Of a stretch of DNA of 64,000 nt, positions 23,203-33,845 are shown piece after piece. This stretch comes from Aegilops tauschii subsp. strangulata (lineage: Eukaryota > Streptophyta > Magnoliopsida > Poales > Poaceae): contig NC_053041.3 in the NCBI RefSeq assembly GCF_002575655.3, forward strand, positions 376,199,054-376,263,053. Reading direction: 5' to 3'. The first letter of the stretch is position 1. The number at the start of each line of letters is the position of its first letter. The position numbers and the translations under genes were made by a program. A model generated the notes under the pieces. It was given only the letters and a program-made list of their open reading frames with translations, did not search any database and was not told the origin of the DNA.

Positions 23203-24880
23203 TGATATGTCTCCAACGTATCTATATTTTTTTATTATTCCATGCTATTATATTATCAATATTGGATGTTTTATATGCATTTATATGCTATTTTATATGA
23301 TTTTTGGGACTAACCTATTAACCTAGAGCCCAGTGCCAGTTTCTGTTTTTTCCTTGTTTTTGAGTATCGCAGAAAAGGAAAACCAAACGGAGTCCAATTG
23401 ACTTGAAATTTCACGGAGATTATTTTTGGACCAAAAGAAGCCCACGGAGTATCGGAGATGGGCCAGAAGAGTCCCGAGGCACCCACGAGGGTGGGGGCGC
23501 GCCCCCCTACCTCGTGATTGCCTCGGAGACCCCCTTGACTTGTTCCCGGCGCCAAAACCTCTTATATATACCCAAACTTCCAACACATAATCTAGATCGG
23601 GAGTTCCTCCGCCGCAAGCCTCTATAGCCACCAAAAACCAATTGGGACCTTGTTCCGGCACCCTGCCGGAGGGGGAACCCTCACCGGTGGCCACCTTCAT
23701 CATCCCGACGCTCTCCATGATGAGGAGGGAGTAGTTCACCCTCGGGGCTGAGGGTATGTACCAGTAGCTATGTGTTTGATCTCTCTCTCTCTCTCTCTCT
23801 CGTGTTCTTGATTTGGCACGATCTTGATGTATCGCGAGCTTTGCTATTATAGTTGGATCTTATGATGTTTCTCCCCCTCTACTCTCTTGTAATGGATTGA
23901 GTTTTCCCTTTGAAGTTATCTTATCAGATTGAGTCTTTAAGGATTTGAGAACACTTGATGTATGTCTGGGATGTGCTTATCTGTGGTGACAATGGGATAT
24001 TTACGTGATCTACTTGATGTATGTTTTGGTGATCAACTTGCGGGTTCAGTGACCTTGTGAACTTATGCATAGGGGTTGGCACACGTTTTTGTCTTGACTC
24101 TCCGGTAGAAACTTTGGGGCAATCTTTGAAGTTCTTTGTGTTGGTTGAATTGATGAATCTGAGATTGTGTGATGCATATCGTATAATCATATCCACGGAT
24201 ACTTGAGGTGACACTGGAGTATCTAGATGACATTAGGGTTTTGGTTGATTTGTGTCTTAAGTTGTTATTCTAGTACGAACTCTAGGATAGATCGAAAGGA
24301 AAGAATAGCTTCATTTTATTTTACTATGGACTCTTGAATAGATTGATCTGAAAGAATAACTTTGAGGTGGTTTCGTACCCTACAATAATCTCTTCATTTG
24401 TTCTCCGCTATTAGTGACTTTGGAGTGACTCTTTGTTGCATGTTGAGGGATAGTTATATGATCCAATTATGTTATTATTGTTGAGATAACTTGCACTAGT
24501 GAAAGTATGAACCCTAGGACTTGTTTCAACGCATTGCAATACCGTTTGTGCTCACTTTTATCATTAGTTACCTTGCTGTTTATATATTTTCAGATTACAA
24601 AAACCTATATCTACCATCCATATTGCACTTGTATCACCATCTCTTCGCCGAACTAGTGCACCTATACAATTTACCATTGTATTGGGCGTGTTGGGGACAC
24701 AGGAGAATCTTTGTTATTTGGTTGCAGGGTTGTTTGAGAGCGACCATCTTCATCCTATGCCTCCCACGGATTGATAAACCTTAGGTCATCCACTTGAGGG
24801 AAATTTGCTACTGTCCTACAAACCTCTGCACTTGGAGGCCCAACAACGTCTACAAGAAGAAGGTTGTGTAGTAGACATCA
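23203..24880 (+). repeat. 3' LTR of non-autonomous gypsy element
   Basis: This is the partner of 17597-19271, ending GTAGTAGACATCA at 24880. Unlike the left LTR it starts TGATATG rather than TGATACG and has a longer (CT)n tract (about 23781-23801). Confidence 0.9.
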
Positions 24881-26034
24881 CTCTCACGAAAAAAGTTCAC
24901 CTTATGTCAATCATACAAGTACTGAGGATTACCTCATCTAAAAAATTCGGATCATTAAAACACATGGACAACATAGGGGGTCTTACAACATAATCCATTC
25001 AGAGACATGACACAACATGCAAGTACAATAATCTATTGACAATTTCAACTGGTATCTAAAGAAGAACTGGGATTACCTTGGGCTTCAGATAGCAGAAACA
25101 ACAGGACCTCCTCCGTCTTCAAATGCAACATTCTTACTTCCTCCAATTCTTGGGTTGGTTGCATAATGTGTGCAGCTAATTGCATAATTGCCAGCCTCAA
25201 GATCAAGATTAGCTCATTCATGGCAGCCACACCATCTCTTTCTGCCTCTAGTAGAGCCTCAAGAACTATAATATCTGTGCTCAAACTGCTCTCCGGCGGT
25301 GTTGCCTATGAACTGCTACCATTTGGTAACATGGATGGCGCACTGCTTCCACAAATAGATTCTGGGGTTGTGCATTGTGTCCTAGTGTGAACGACAGCCT
25401 GAAAGGTTTCCGCTGGACATAAGTAAGAGATAGTTATCGCATGATTAAGGCAGTAAGCTTACGTGGTAAATGAAATACGAATTATTGCCGAGCATTGCAA
25501 GCTATATTTAAATGGTTCAAAGCAGCATCAACCGAAAAGAAATTAAAATGGTAAGATGAAACTTGAAAGGGAGTGTACCACCGCTATATTTAAGTTGCCG
25601 AGGCATCTAAGCAGTTCAAATAATCTGAGAAAGCACTTAACCGTCTGGCCTCATATAAACTATGAAGACAGTCTTGTGATGAAGTTCAGAGGAAAAGTTA
25701 AGGACTCAAATGAACTAGGCATGCATTTCTTTACGATAGTACAGCAGGCACTGCTGACATATTGGCCAACTCAGGTATAGCCTAACAAGTAACAAACAAG
25801 CATTCGAATCAAGCAATACAACAAAGCAGACAACTGAACTATTTGTAATTCTGTAGGATTACAGGTTGAGGGCACAAGCCAAGAAAGCAGCCCACACGCA
25901 TTACATTTCACATGTACTAAACCACACTGGCTTACCATATGTTGCTGTGAAGCCTAGCTGTTGTTGCAATGTTCTTTGAAGATATCGTCAGCATCCCGTG
26001 GTTGCAAATCTAGTTGTTGTAGTTTATTCTGCAC
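24881..26034. other. CACTA-like or unclassified DNA between two gypsy insertions
   Basis: A minus-strand open stretch (25045-25284, 79 codons, L/E-rich with heptad-like spacing) resembles in character the piece at 12967-13341 and may be an exon of the same CACTA-type gene. The rest is AT-rich without a clear gene. The right border is an exact insertion site (TGCAC 26030-26034). If both gypsy insertions are removed, it joins 17596 on the left and 36136 on the right. Confidence 0.4.
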
Positions 26035-26648
26035 TGTGACGCCCGGATAGTTACGCTACAGTAACCCTCCGCTAATGATGCCACGTCACCACGATTACTG
26101 TTGTTAATCTTGCGATGATTCAAATCCCGTTCAAATTTCAAATTTAAAATCAAGTCAAACAATTAAAGTTTTCAAAAGTCAAAACTAAAATGTTCTTAAT
26201 TTGACAAATAAATCAAGGATATTATTGGTGGAGAAAGAACATCTTTATAAAATAATTAAATACCCTAAAGTGATTAAAACAACAACAAAACAATTAGTTA
26301 TACTCCTAATATATTTTACAAAATGCTAAACTATTTTAGCTAGGTGCCCAAGTTATTGTGGCAGTGGTATAATTAATGTTACTATGTTAGGTGCTAATTG
26401 AATATTTTACCAAACTAAAACAATTTGGGAAATAAAATTAAAATAGAAAAGAAAATAAATAAAAGGGTATAAGATAAAACAGAAGTGAAAAGGAATCCCC
26501 CCTCACAGGCCTTTGGCCCAGCAGGCCACCAGGCCGTCCAACCGGCCCACCTAGCCCGGGCCGCCCCCTCCACTCCTCCATAACCCCCCTGGAGACCGAA
26601 CCCTAACCCGTAACCCCCCACCGACACCTCCCACTTCCCCATAATTTC
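26035..26648 (+). repeat. Truncated left LTR
   Basis: It matches 27919-28524 closely, including the CGTTCAAATTTCAAATTT stretch and the GGCCCAGCAGGCC motif, and stops matching at about 26645 near CCTCCCACTTCCCC. It is 0.6 kb against about 3.9 kb for the right LTR, so a deletion starts here. Confidence 0.8.
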
Positions 26649-27918
26649 TTTTGCAAGGATAACCATTCTTCTTGGAGGAAATTGTAGGACTTATTTTATA
26701 AGTTGCTCCTAATGGATCATTTGTGTATCCAAAGTCTTGCCCTTGATTGAAACACCATATCATTGCTACCTCGAAGCATGACTATGATACCCCGCTCATG
26801 AACAAGAACATTGGAGGCGCGATGCTAAAAGTTTCTTGGTCAGTTATCCAAACACCGTTGTATGGGTAACATCTTGATTAATCCTTGCCTCTTTATCTGA
26901 ATGGTTGGGTACTGGCTTCCTACCCTGTATGCCATGTTCTGCTTGTCCATGGGAGGGATATACTCCTAATAATTGTGTGTAATCACAATTTTCGTTTCCA
27001 TTGTTCTGTTTAATCTGATAATCGCGTTTTCCTTTCCATTCTTTTATTTAACCTTTCCTGTAACTGGACTTAACTGAGCAGAGATAATTCCCTGCTTAGG
27101 TAAGCACCTTGTTGTACCACTCTGTCTGTAAGACCCTGCTACTATTGTTGATGACATTCCGGTAACCACCGATGGACGAGAACTTTGCCTATTGGTCTGC
27201 CTCGTTCAACGAGCAGGAGAATGGTTCTCTTCGCCCCTCGCCCTTGGTACCGACGTTGTTGCCGACATAACTGACGGGCTACCCTCTGACATGCCTTGCT
27301 ATCATGACCGTGCAAGATGTCACCACTCCTTCTACCTTTATCCCGTATGGTGGGCCCATAACCCACAGTTCCACAGGATCGAAACCTGACTCTCCTATAC
27401 ACCCCCGGTTTCCAAAGTAACTCCTTGCGTCTGGCCTCGTATATAATTCACGAGCCACCTCCCAAAAGATCATCAAGTCTGGTATCAGACACAATGCTTA
27501 TTCCCGTTTGCTCTGAACCCCATTCACACTCTCGGTTGGGCGTTAAATGATTACCCATCCGCTTAAAACTTCTCACGCCTTCTTTTATCTCTCTCGGTGA
27601 TTTTCCCGAGTTTCAATTCGAGAGATACTTTCTACCACATCCCTAGAGTTAACTACTAGATAAGCAACCTTGTAGAGTTTCGTTCTCCCGGAGTACCCAC
27701 CATTATTCTTTCGTAAGTACGACGGAGTTCCCGAAGAAAGGATGCCGACTTCATCATGATGACCTGAAGCAGAGTAATGAAGACATCCACGTAATGGATT
27801 GACCTCTTCGAGAAGAGCAACCAAGTCCGAGAAGTTTCGTTAGAATTTCGTAACCAGATATTTCCCCCTTACACACCCCTTAAATCTCGGGACGAGATTT
27901 CTTGTAGTGGAGGAGAAT
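26649..27918 (+). other. Internal remnant of the gypsy element, no gene seen
   Basis: 1.27 kb hold no recognisable gag or pol motif on either strand. The longest frame (27142-27402, minus) is arginine-rich and has no domain I recognise. The end (about 27870-27918) is the 3' untranslated edge with a polypurine tract. Confidence 0.6.
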
Positions 27919-28529
27919 TGTGATGCCCGGATAGTTACGCTACAGTAACCCTCTAATGATGCCACGTCACCACGATTACCGTTGTTAATCTTGCGATGAT
28001 TCAAATCCTGTTCAAATTTCAAATTTAAAATCAAGTCAAACAATTAAAGTTTTCAAAAGTCAAAACTGAAATGTTCTTAATGTGTCAAATAAATCAAGGA
28101 TATTATTGGTGGGGAAACAACGTCTTTATAAAATAATTAAATACCCTAAAGTGATTAAAACAACAGCAAAACAATTAGTTATACTCCTAATATATTTTAC
28201 AAAATACTAAACTATTTTAGCTAGGTGCCAAAGTTATTGTGGCAGTGGTATAATTAATGTTACTATGTTAGGTGCTAATTGAATATTTTACCAAACTAAA
28301 ACAATTTGGGAAATAAAATTAAAACAGAAAAGAAAATAAATAAAAGGGTATAAGATAAAAACAAAAGTGAAAAGGAATCCCCCTCCTCACAAGCCTTTGG
28401 CCCAGCAGGCCACCAGGCCGCCCAACCGGCCCACCTGGCCCGGGCCGCCCCCTCCACTCCTCCATAACCCCCTGGAGACCGAACCCTAACCCGTAACCCC
28501 CCACTGACACCTCCCACTTCCCCCCATGA

Positions 28530-31500
28530 TGTAACGCCCCGAGACCGACGCTTCAGAAGACTTCCATATTTTTGTGATCTCCGCGTGTTTCTTTTGGCGC
28601 TTGCTCTTTTATTTTTGCATTGCATCATGTCATCATGCCATCATGTCATTAATTTTTAAAAACTCAACTAAATAAATTGCATGGATCTTCGATCTATTTA
28701 AATCGAGGGAATTCACATGGTGATTTCTCTTTATAACATATCCTCCTAATATTTATGGAGCTATTATAAATATTCCATTAACTGGAGTTCACCTTAACAC
28801 ACGTGCAGAATTAATCCTATGCCTTTTCTGCTTTGAGTCGATCTCTCTAACTTTGCCAACAATTCTTCTCCATTTATTGTGGCTCCTCTAAAATTCTCAA
28901 CATTTTTGGGCCTTCCAAACCTCCACTTCCTATTCACCCATTTGAATTAAATTCAAATGTTTTTGAATCTAAACCTTGCATCCACGCCCACTCCTATTTT
29001 CTTGGATTAAACTCATTTTTCTGAGTCTGAGAAAATTAACCCCGTGCCAATTCTTTCTCTAACCTTCTCTTTTCTCTCTATTCTTTCTTTCTATTTTCTG
29101 TAAATCAAGAAGAGAGAAGCCCAGCTGGCCAATTGGGCCTCCTAGCAGGTCAGCCCACCTAAACCCTTCCTAACCCTAGCCCGATGCCCTCACCCGATCT
29201 CCTCCTCTCCCTCTCGTTTCCCCTCCGCCGCCACTCACACACGCACGCACATCGCTAGCGCCAGGAGGAGCGCTCGCGCTCGATCCCCATGGCGCGCCTC
29301 CCCTGCCAGTGACGCCACCCTTCTTCCTCTTCTGCACCGGCGCCGTCCATCCCCGTCGCCCTGCTGCATCGCCTGAAGCTGCCCTGCGTCGCCGCCCTGC
29401 GCCGCACCTCCACCGGCCTCGGCCTCCCACGGTTGCCTGCTGCTGGCCCCGCTGCCGAGCGTCGTCCCTCCTCCTCGAGTCGGCCTCCCCGCCTCTGGCA
29501 ACGGCCGCCGCCCGTCGCGCCTCTCCACCGCCGCCATGAATGCCCGCAGGAGCGCCAACGCCGCCAGGCCGCCGTCCCGCGCCCAAGCTCCTCCGCCCCG
29601 AGCTCCGTTCGCTTCGGCCGCCGGCCGACTGGATTCGTCGTCTTCCCTGTTCCCGGCGCCGCCAGAGCCATGCCCCTTCGCCGTCGTGTCGCCTTGCCTC
29701 GCCTCCTGCCTCCCGCGTGCCCCGCTGGGCGCGTGTGTGCCCGCGTCCAGCGCCTCCCGCTCGCTCCGCCATGGCCTCCTCGACGTGGTCGAGCCCGACC
29801 ATGACCCTCTCACGCGCCACAGAGGTCTCGCCTCCTCCCTGTGGCATCGCGCGCCCGACGTCCATGGCCTCTCCAGCCTCCAGAAGCTCTGCTTCCCTTG
29901 CTCCACGCTAAGACCGACGCCGGCCCCACTTCGTCTTGCTGCCGCTCTGCCATCGACCTCCTGTTGCTGCAGGACCCTTCCCATCGTGCACTGTGGCCGT
30001 TCTGTTTCTTCTCTCTGAAGGTCGAAAGGACACCAGTTACACGAGACACGAAGAACCGCGACGATCCCGGAGACTGGATAGGTCAAGTACCAGGTCAACG
30101 AGGACCGCCAAGTTCATCTATGAAACGTGCACATCTACACCGCCAAGATCGGAATGACAAGTACCTCGACGTTGCGTGTACCACTACCGTCGCCCCAAAG
30201 ACCTCGGACCCGTCAAGTACCTCTCCGAAAACGAATGTGTGCCACTACTTCCACTACCGTCGCCGAAGACTCGTGTAACGGAACCGTCAAGTTCGACTAC
30301 CTCCGCGTGTACCGCTACTTCCACTACCGTCGCGAGAACGACTACTTCCATCATGACCCCGTGAACAACTACTTCCACTTCGAACGCGTTCCGCCCTGAA
30401 TGCACGCTTCGAAGGTATAACCCCGAGACGACGTCCGTGGACCGAATGCATGTGTGTTGTATGAGATGCTCGTGGTTGCACCGTTTCCGAGTTGTCATTC
30501 CATGTTCCTCCTCGTTGTCATGCCATCGTCCCGTGGGAACCCGGTAACCGGGATCACCCCACCATCTTTTGCATGTTCCGCACATCCACATCTTCGTTTG
30601 CACCGGTCGCTCAACGAGTTATCGGAACCGGGACGTTGCCATGGCATCGTTTCCGTTTTCATCGCCGTGGCACCCAGATCTTTCTGCCATGGTGACCAAA
30701 TGCTCCTAATCATCCTCATGTCAACACTTTCATAAAATTTCTTATACCTTGCTTATGTCATCCGCATCATGATAACAACATTTAAAATGTCTAAAATTGA
30801 TGTTTGTTTTAAAATTGTTAAATGACATATGGGGATTTTCCGGTATTGTCGTTTGTTATTTCCGGCCTCATTTAAACTTGCCTAGATAGGTTGTTTAATT
30901 ATGCTTCACCTCTTGCCATGGTTAATAACATTTAATATTGTTGGGTCCATAAACGAGAGAGAACTAAATAATTGATGTGGTGTTTCGTCAATATGCAACT
31001 CGTTGCATATGGAGCTCCACTTAAATTTGTAGTGTTGTTTGTTGCACTTTGCCATGCCATGCCTCATTAAACCGGACATGCATCATACTTGTTTGTGCAT
31101 CATGCCATGTGTATGTGGTGGTTGTTTACTATGTTGTTTGTTTCTTTCCGGGTTTCTTCTCTCGTTAGCTTCGGTTTTGTTCCGGAGTTGTGAGGATTCG
31201 TTCGACTACATCCGTTTGTCTTCTTCATGGACTCGTTCTTCTTCCTTGCGGGATCTCAGGCAAGATGACCACCCCTCGAAATCACTTCTATCTTTGCTTG
31301 CTAGTTGTTCGCTCTATTGCTATGCTGCGCTACCTACCACTTGCTATATCATGCCTCCCATACTGCCCCGTCAGCCCCTAACCTTTTCACCCTTCCTAGC
31401 AAACCATTCTTTGGCTATGTTACCGCTTTTGCTCAGCCCCTCTTATAGCGTTGCTAGTTGCAGGAGAAGATGAAGATTGCTCCATGTTGGATTCTATTTA

Positions 31501-32881
31501 TGTTGGGATATCACAATATCTCTTATCTTAATTAATGCATCTATATACTTGGTAAAGGGTGGAAGGCTCGGCCTTATGCCTGGTGTTTTGTTCCACTCTT
31601 GCCGCCCCTAGTTTCCGTCATACCGGTGTTATGTTCCTTGATTTTGCGTTCCTTACGCGGTTGGGTGATTTATGGGACCCCCTTGACAGTTCGCTTTGAA
31701 TAAAACTCCTCCAGCAAGGCCCAACCTTGGTTTTACCATTTGCTACCACCTACCCCCTTTTCCCTTGGGTTCTGCAGACTCAAGGGTCATCTTTATTTTA
31801 GACCCCCCTGGGCCAGTGCTCCTTCGAGTGTTGGTCCGAACCGAGCAGCCTGCAGGGCCACCTCGAGGAAACTCGAGGTCTGGTTTTACTCATAGCTTGA
31901 CTTATCCGGTGTGCCCTGAGAACGAGATATGTGCAGCTCCTATCGGGATTTGTCGGCACATCCGGGCGGCTTTGCTGGTCTTGTTTTACCATTGTCGAAA
32001 TGTCTTGTAAACCGGGATTCCGAGACTGATCGGGTCTTCCTGGGAGAAGGTTTATCCTTCGTTGACCGTGAGAGCTTATAATGGGCTAAGTTGGGACACC
32101 CCTGCAGGGTTATATCTTTCGAAAGCCGTGCCCGCGGTTATGAGGCAGATGGGAATTTGTTAATGTCCGGTTGTAGAGAAGTTGACACTTGACCTTAATT
32201 AAAACGCATCAACCGCGTGTGTAGCCGTGATGGTCTCTTCTCGGCGGAGTCCGGGAAGTGAACACGGTTTCTGGGTTATGTTTGACGTAAGTAGGAGTTC
32301 AGGATCACTTCTTGATCATTTCTAGTTGACGACCGTTCCGTTGCTTCTCTTCTCGCTCTCATTTGCGTATGTTAGCCACCATATATGCTTAGTGCTTGCT
32401 GCTGCTCCACCTCACTACCTTTTCCTACCCATAAGCTTAAATAGTCTTGATCTCGCGGGTGTGAGATTGCTGAGTCCTCGTGACTCACAGATACTTCCAA
32501 ACAGTTGCAGGTGCCAGGGATACCAGTGCAGGTGACACAACTGAGCTCAAGTGGGAGCTCGATGAAGATCTTGTCCGTTGTGTTGTTTCTTTTCTTATTG
32601 ATCAGTAGTGGAGCCCAGTTGGGACGATCAGGGATCTAGCAGTTGGGTTGTCTTCTTTTCTTTTGGTTCCGTAGTCGGACCTGTGTGTGTATCTCTGAAT
32701 GATGTATGTTTTATTTATGTATTGTGTGAAGTGGCGATTGTAAGCCAACTCCTTATCCCATTCTTGTTCATTACATGGGATTGTGTGAAGATGACCCTTC
32801 TTGCGACAAAACCACAATGCGGTTATGCCTCTAAGTCGTGCCTCGACACGTGGGAGATATAGCCGCATCGTGGGCGTTACA
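28530..32881 (+). mobile_element. Solo LTR, 4.35 kb, nested
   Basis: The ends are the perfect inverted pair TGTAACGCCC (28530-28539) and GGGCGTTACA (32872-32881). Flanks are CATGA (28525-28529) and CACGA (32882-32886), a 5-bp duplication with one transition. The flanking DNA on both sides continues the host LTR. No second LTR or internal region is present, so recombination between LTRs probably removed the rest. The ends mirror those of the host element, and parts of the 3' halves look alike (CCCTGCAGGGTTATATCTTTCG near 32100 against CCCTGCAGGGAAGTTTATC near 35283), which suggests related families. Confidence 0.8.
30160..30392 (+). repeat. Short degenerate repeats in the solo LTR
   Basis: The motif CCACTACCGTCGC occurs at 30181, about 30254 and about 30322, usually after CTACTTC. 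Variants CTACTTCCATCATG and CTACTTCCACTTCG follow. The spacing keeps one frame open and gives repeated YFHYRR-like peptides, but nothing suggests translation. Confidence 0.5.
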
Positions 32882-33708
32882 CACGATCCCCATGATCCTC
32901 TCCTCCCCCCGATCCAGATCGGGATCGGGGCACTCGCTCCCGCCGCCCGGTGCCGCCACGGATCACCGTCGTCTTCCGTCGCCGTTGCCTCCTCGCCCTC
33001 CTCTCCCTCGCGCGACACCACGTGAAGCCGTGGCCACGCCTCATCGCCACCCCGACGCCGCCGCCCGAGGACCTCGCTGGAGCTCCCTCGCCGGCCTGCT
33101 TCCTCCTCCCCGCCGGCCTGCCTCCACTCCGTTCGCGTCGTCCTCGACGACCTCCTCGCCCCCCCCCGCTGCCCCGTCCCTACAAATCCTGGTGAGGCCA
33201 CGGCCTCCGCCCTCCTCCTTCCCCTGTCCCCGCGCCGTCCGCGCCTCACTCGGTGCGCCACCGCGCGCACACGCACCCGCGTGCCGGAGCTCACGCTCTG
33301 GGCAGCACGCGCTCACCTCACGCCCGCTCCGGCGCCGCCCGGTGCTCCTCCCGTCCCTTCCACTCTGGCCACTGGCGGCTGGCCTCGCCGCGGCCGGGGC
33401 CCCCCTCGCTGGCCGTCGCTCGGGTCCGTCCCGCCCGGCCACCGCGCCCCCTGCTCCAGCCACCTCGGCCATGGCCTCGCCCCTCTCCTGGCGTCGCCGC
33501 TGGCTGTTGGTCGCGCGCGCCTCGCGGCCTCCACCGGCCGCCCGTGCGCCTGCTGGCCTCGCCCGGGACCAGCCCAATCGGCGCCCACACGCTCGCACGC
33601 TCACGGGGCTCCACCCCAGCAACCGCGCCCGTTAGCGCCGTGCCCGCTAAGGCCCACTGGCCCTATGACAAGGGGGCCCCACCCCAGAACGTTATTAAAA
33701 AAGATTTA

Positions 33709-33845
33709 AAATAATAATAATAATAATTAATAATTAATTAATTAAGTAAATTAATTAACTCAATTAATTATGTTTAATTAACCTAGTTAACTACCGTTAG
33801 TTAACTTAACTAATCTGTTAACTAAACTAATTAACCTGGGTAGTT
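33709..33845 (+). repeat. AT-rich TTAAT/TTAAC low-complexity tract in LTR
   Basis: About 135 bp are nearly all ATAAT, TTAAT and TTAAC words. It follows directly on a strongly CpG-rich block, a sharp composition step within one LTR. Confidence 0.7.

Larger units (their letters stand above)
17597..24880 (+). mobile_element. Non-autonomous gypsy LTR retrotransposon (Athila-like ends)
   Basis: Two LTRs (17597-19271 and 23203-24880) start TGATAYGTCTSCAACG and end GTAGTAGACATCA. The PBS TGGCGCCGTTGCCGGGG lies just inside the left LTR and a polypurine tract (AAGCTTGGGGATGC) just before the right one. The flanks are CTCAC (17592-17596) and CTCTC (24881-24885), an imperfect 5-bp duplication. The 3.9 kb interior has no gag, protease, reverse transcriptase or integrase, only one 323-codon ORF of unknown function and a long untranslated part. 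Mobility would need proteins from another family; the element at 61311 has matching LTR starts and PBS. Confidence 0.9.

Noticed and set aside
29176..30098. Long minus-strand open frames (229 and 287 codons) rich in R, G and A
   Set aside because: They lie in a GC-rich LTR block where four or more frames are open at once, with no domain, periodicity or splice logic. They are explained by composition.
32838..33714. 265-codon plus-strand frame and overlapping frames on both strands
   Set aside because: Same situation in the other LTR: P/A/R-rich peptides in very GC-rich DNA, with no recognised motif.
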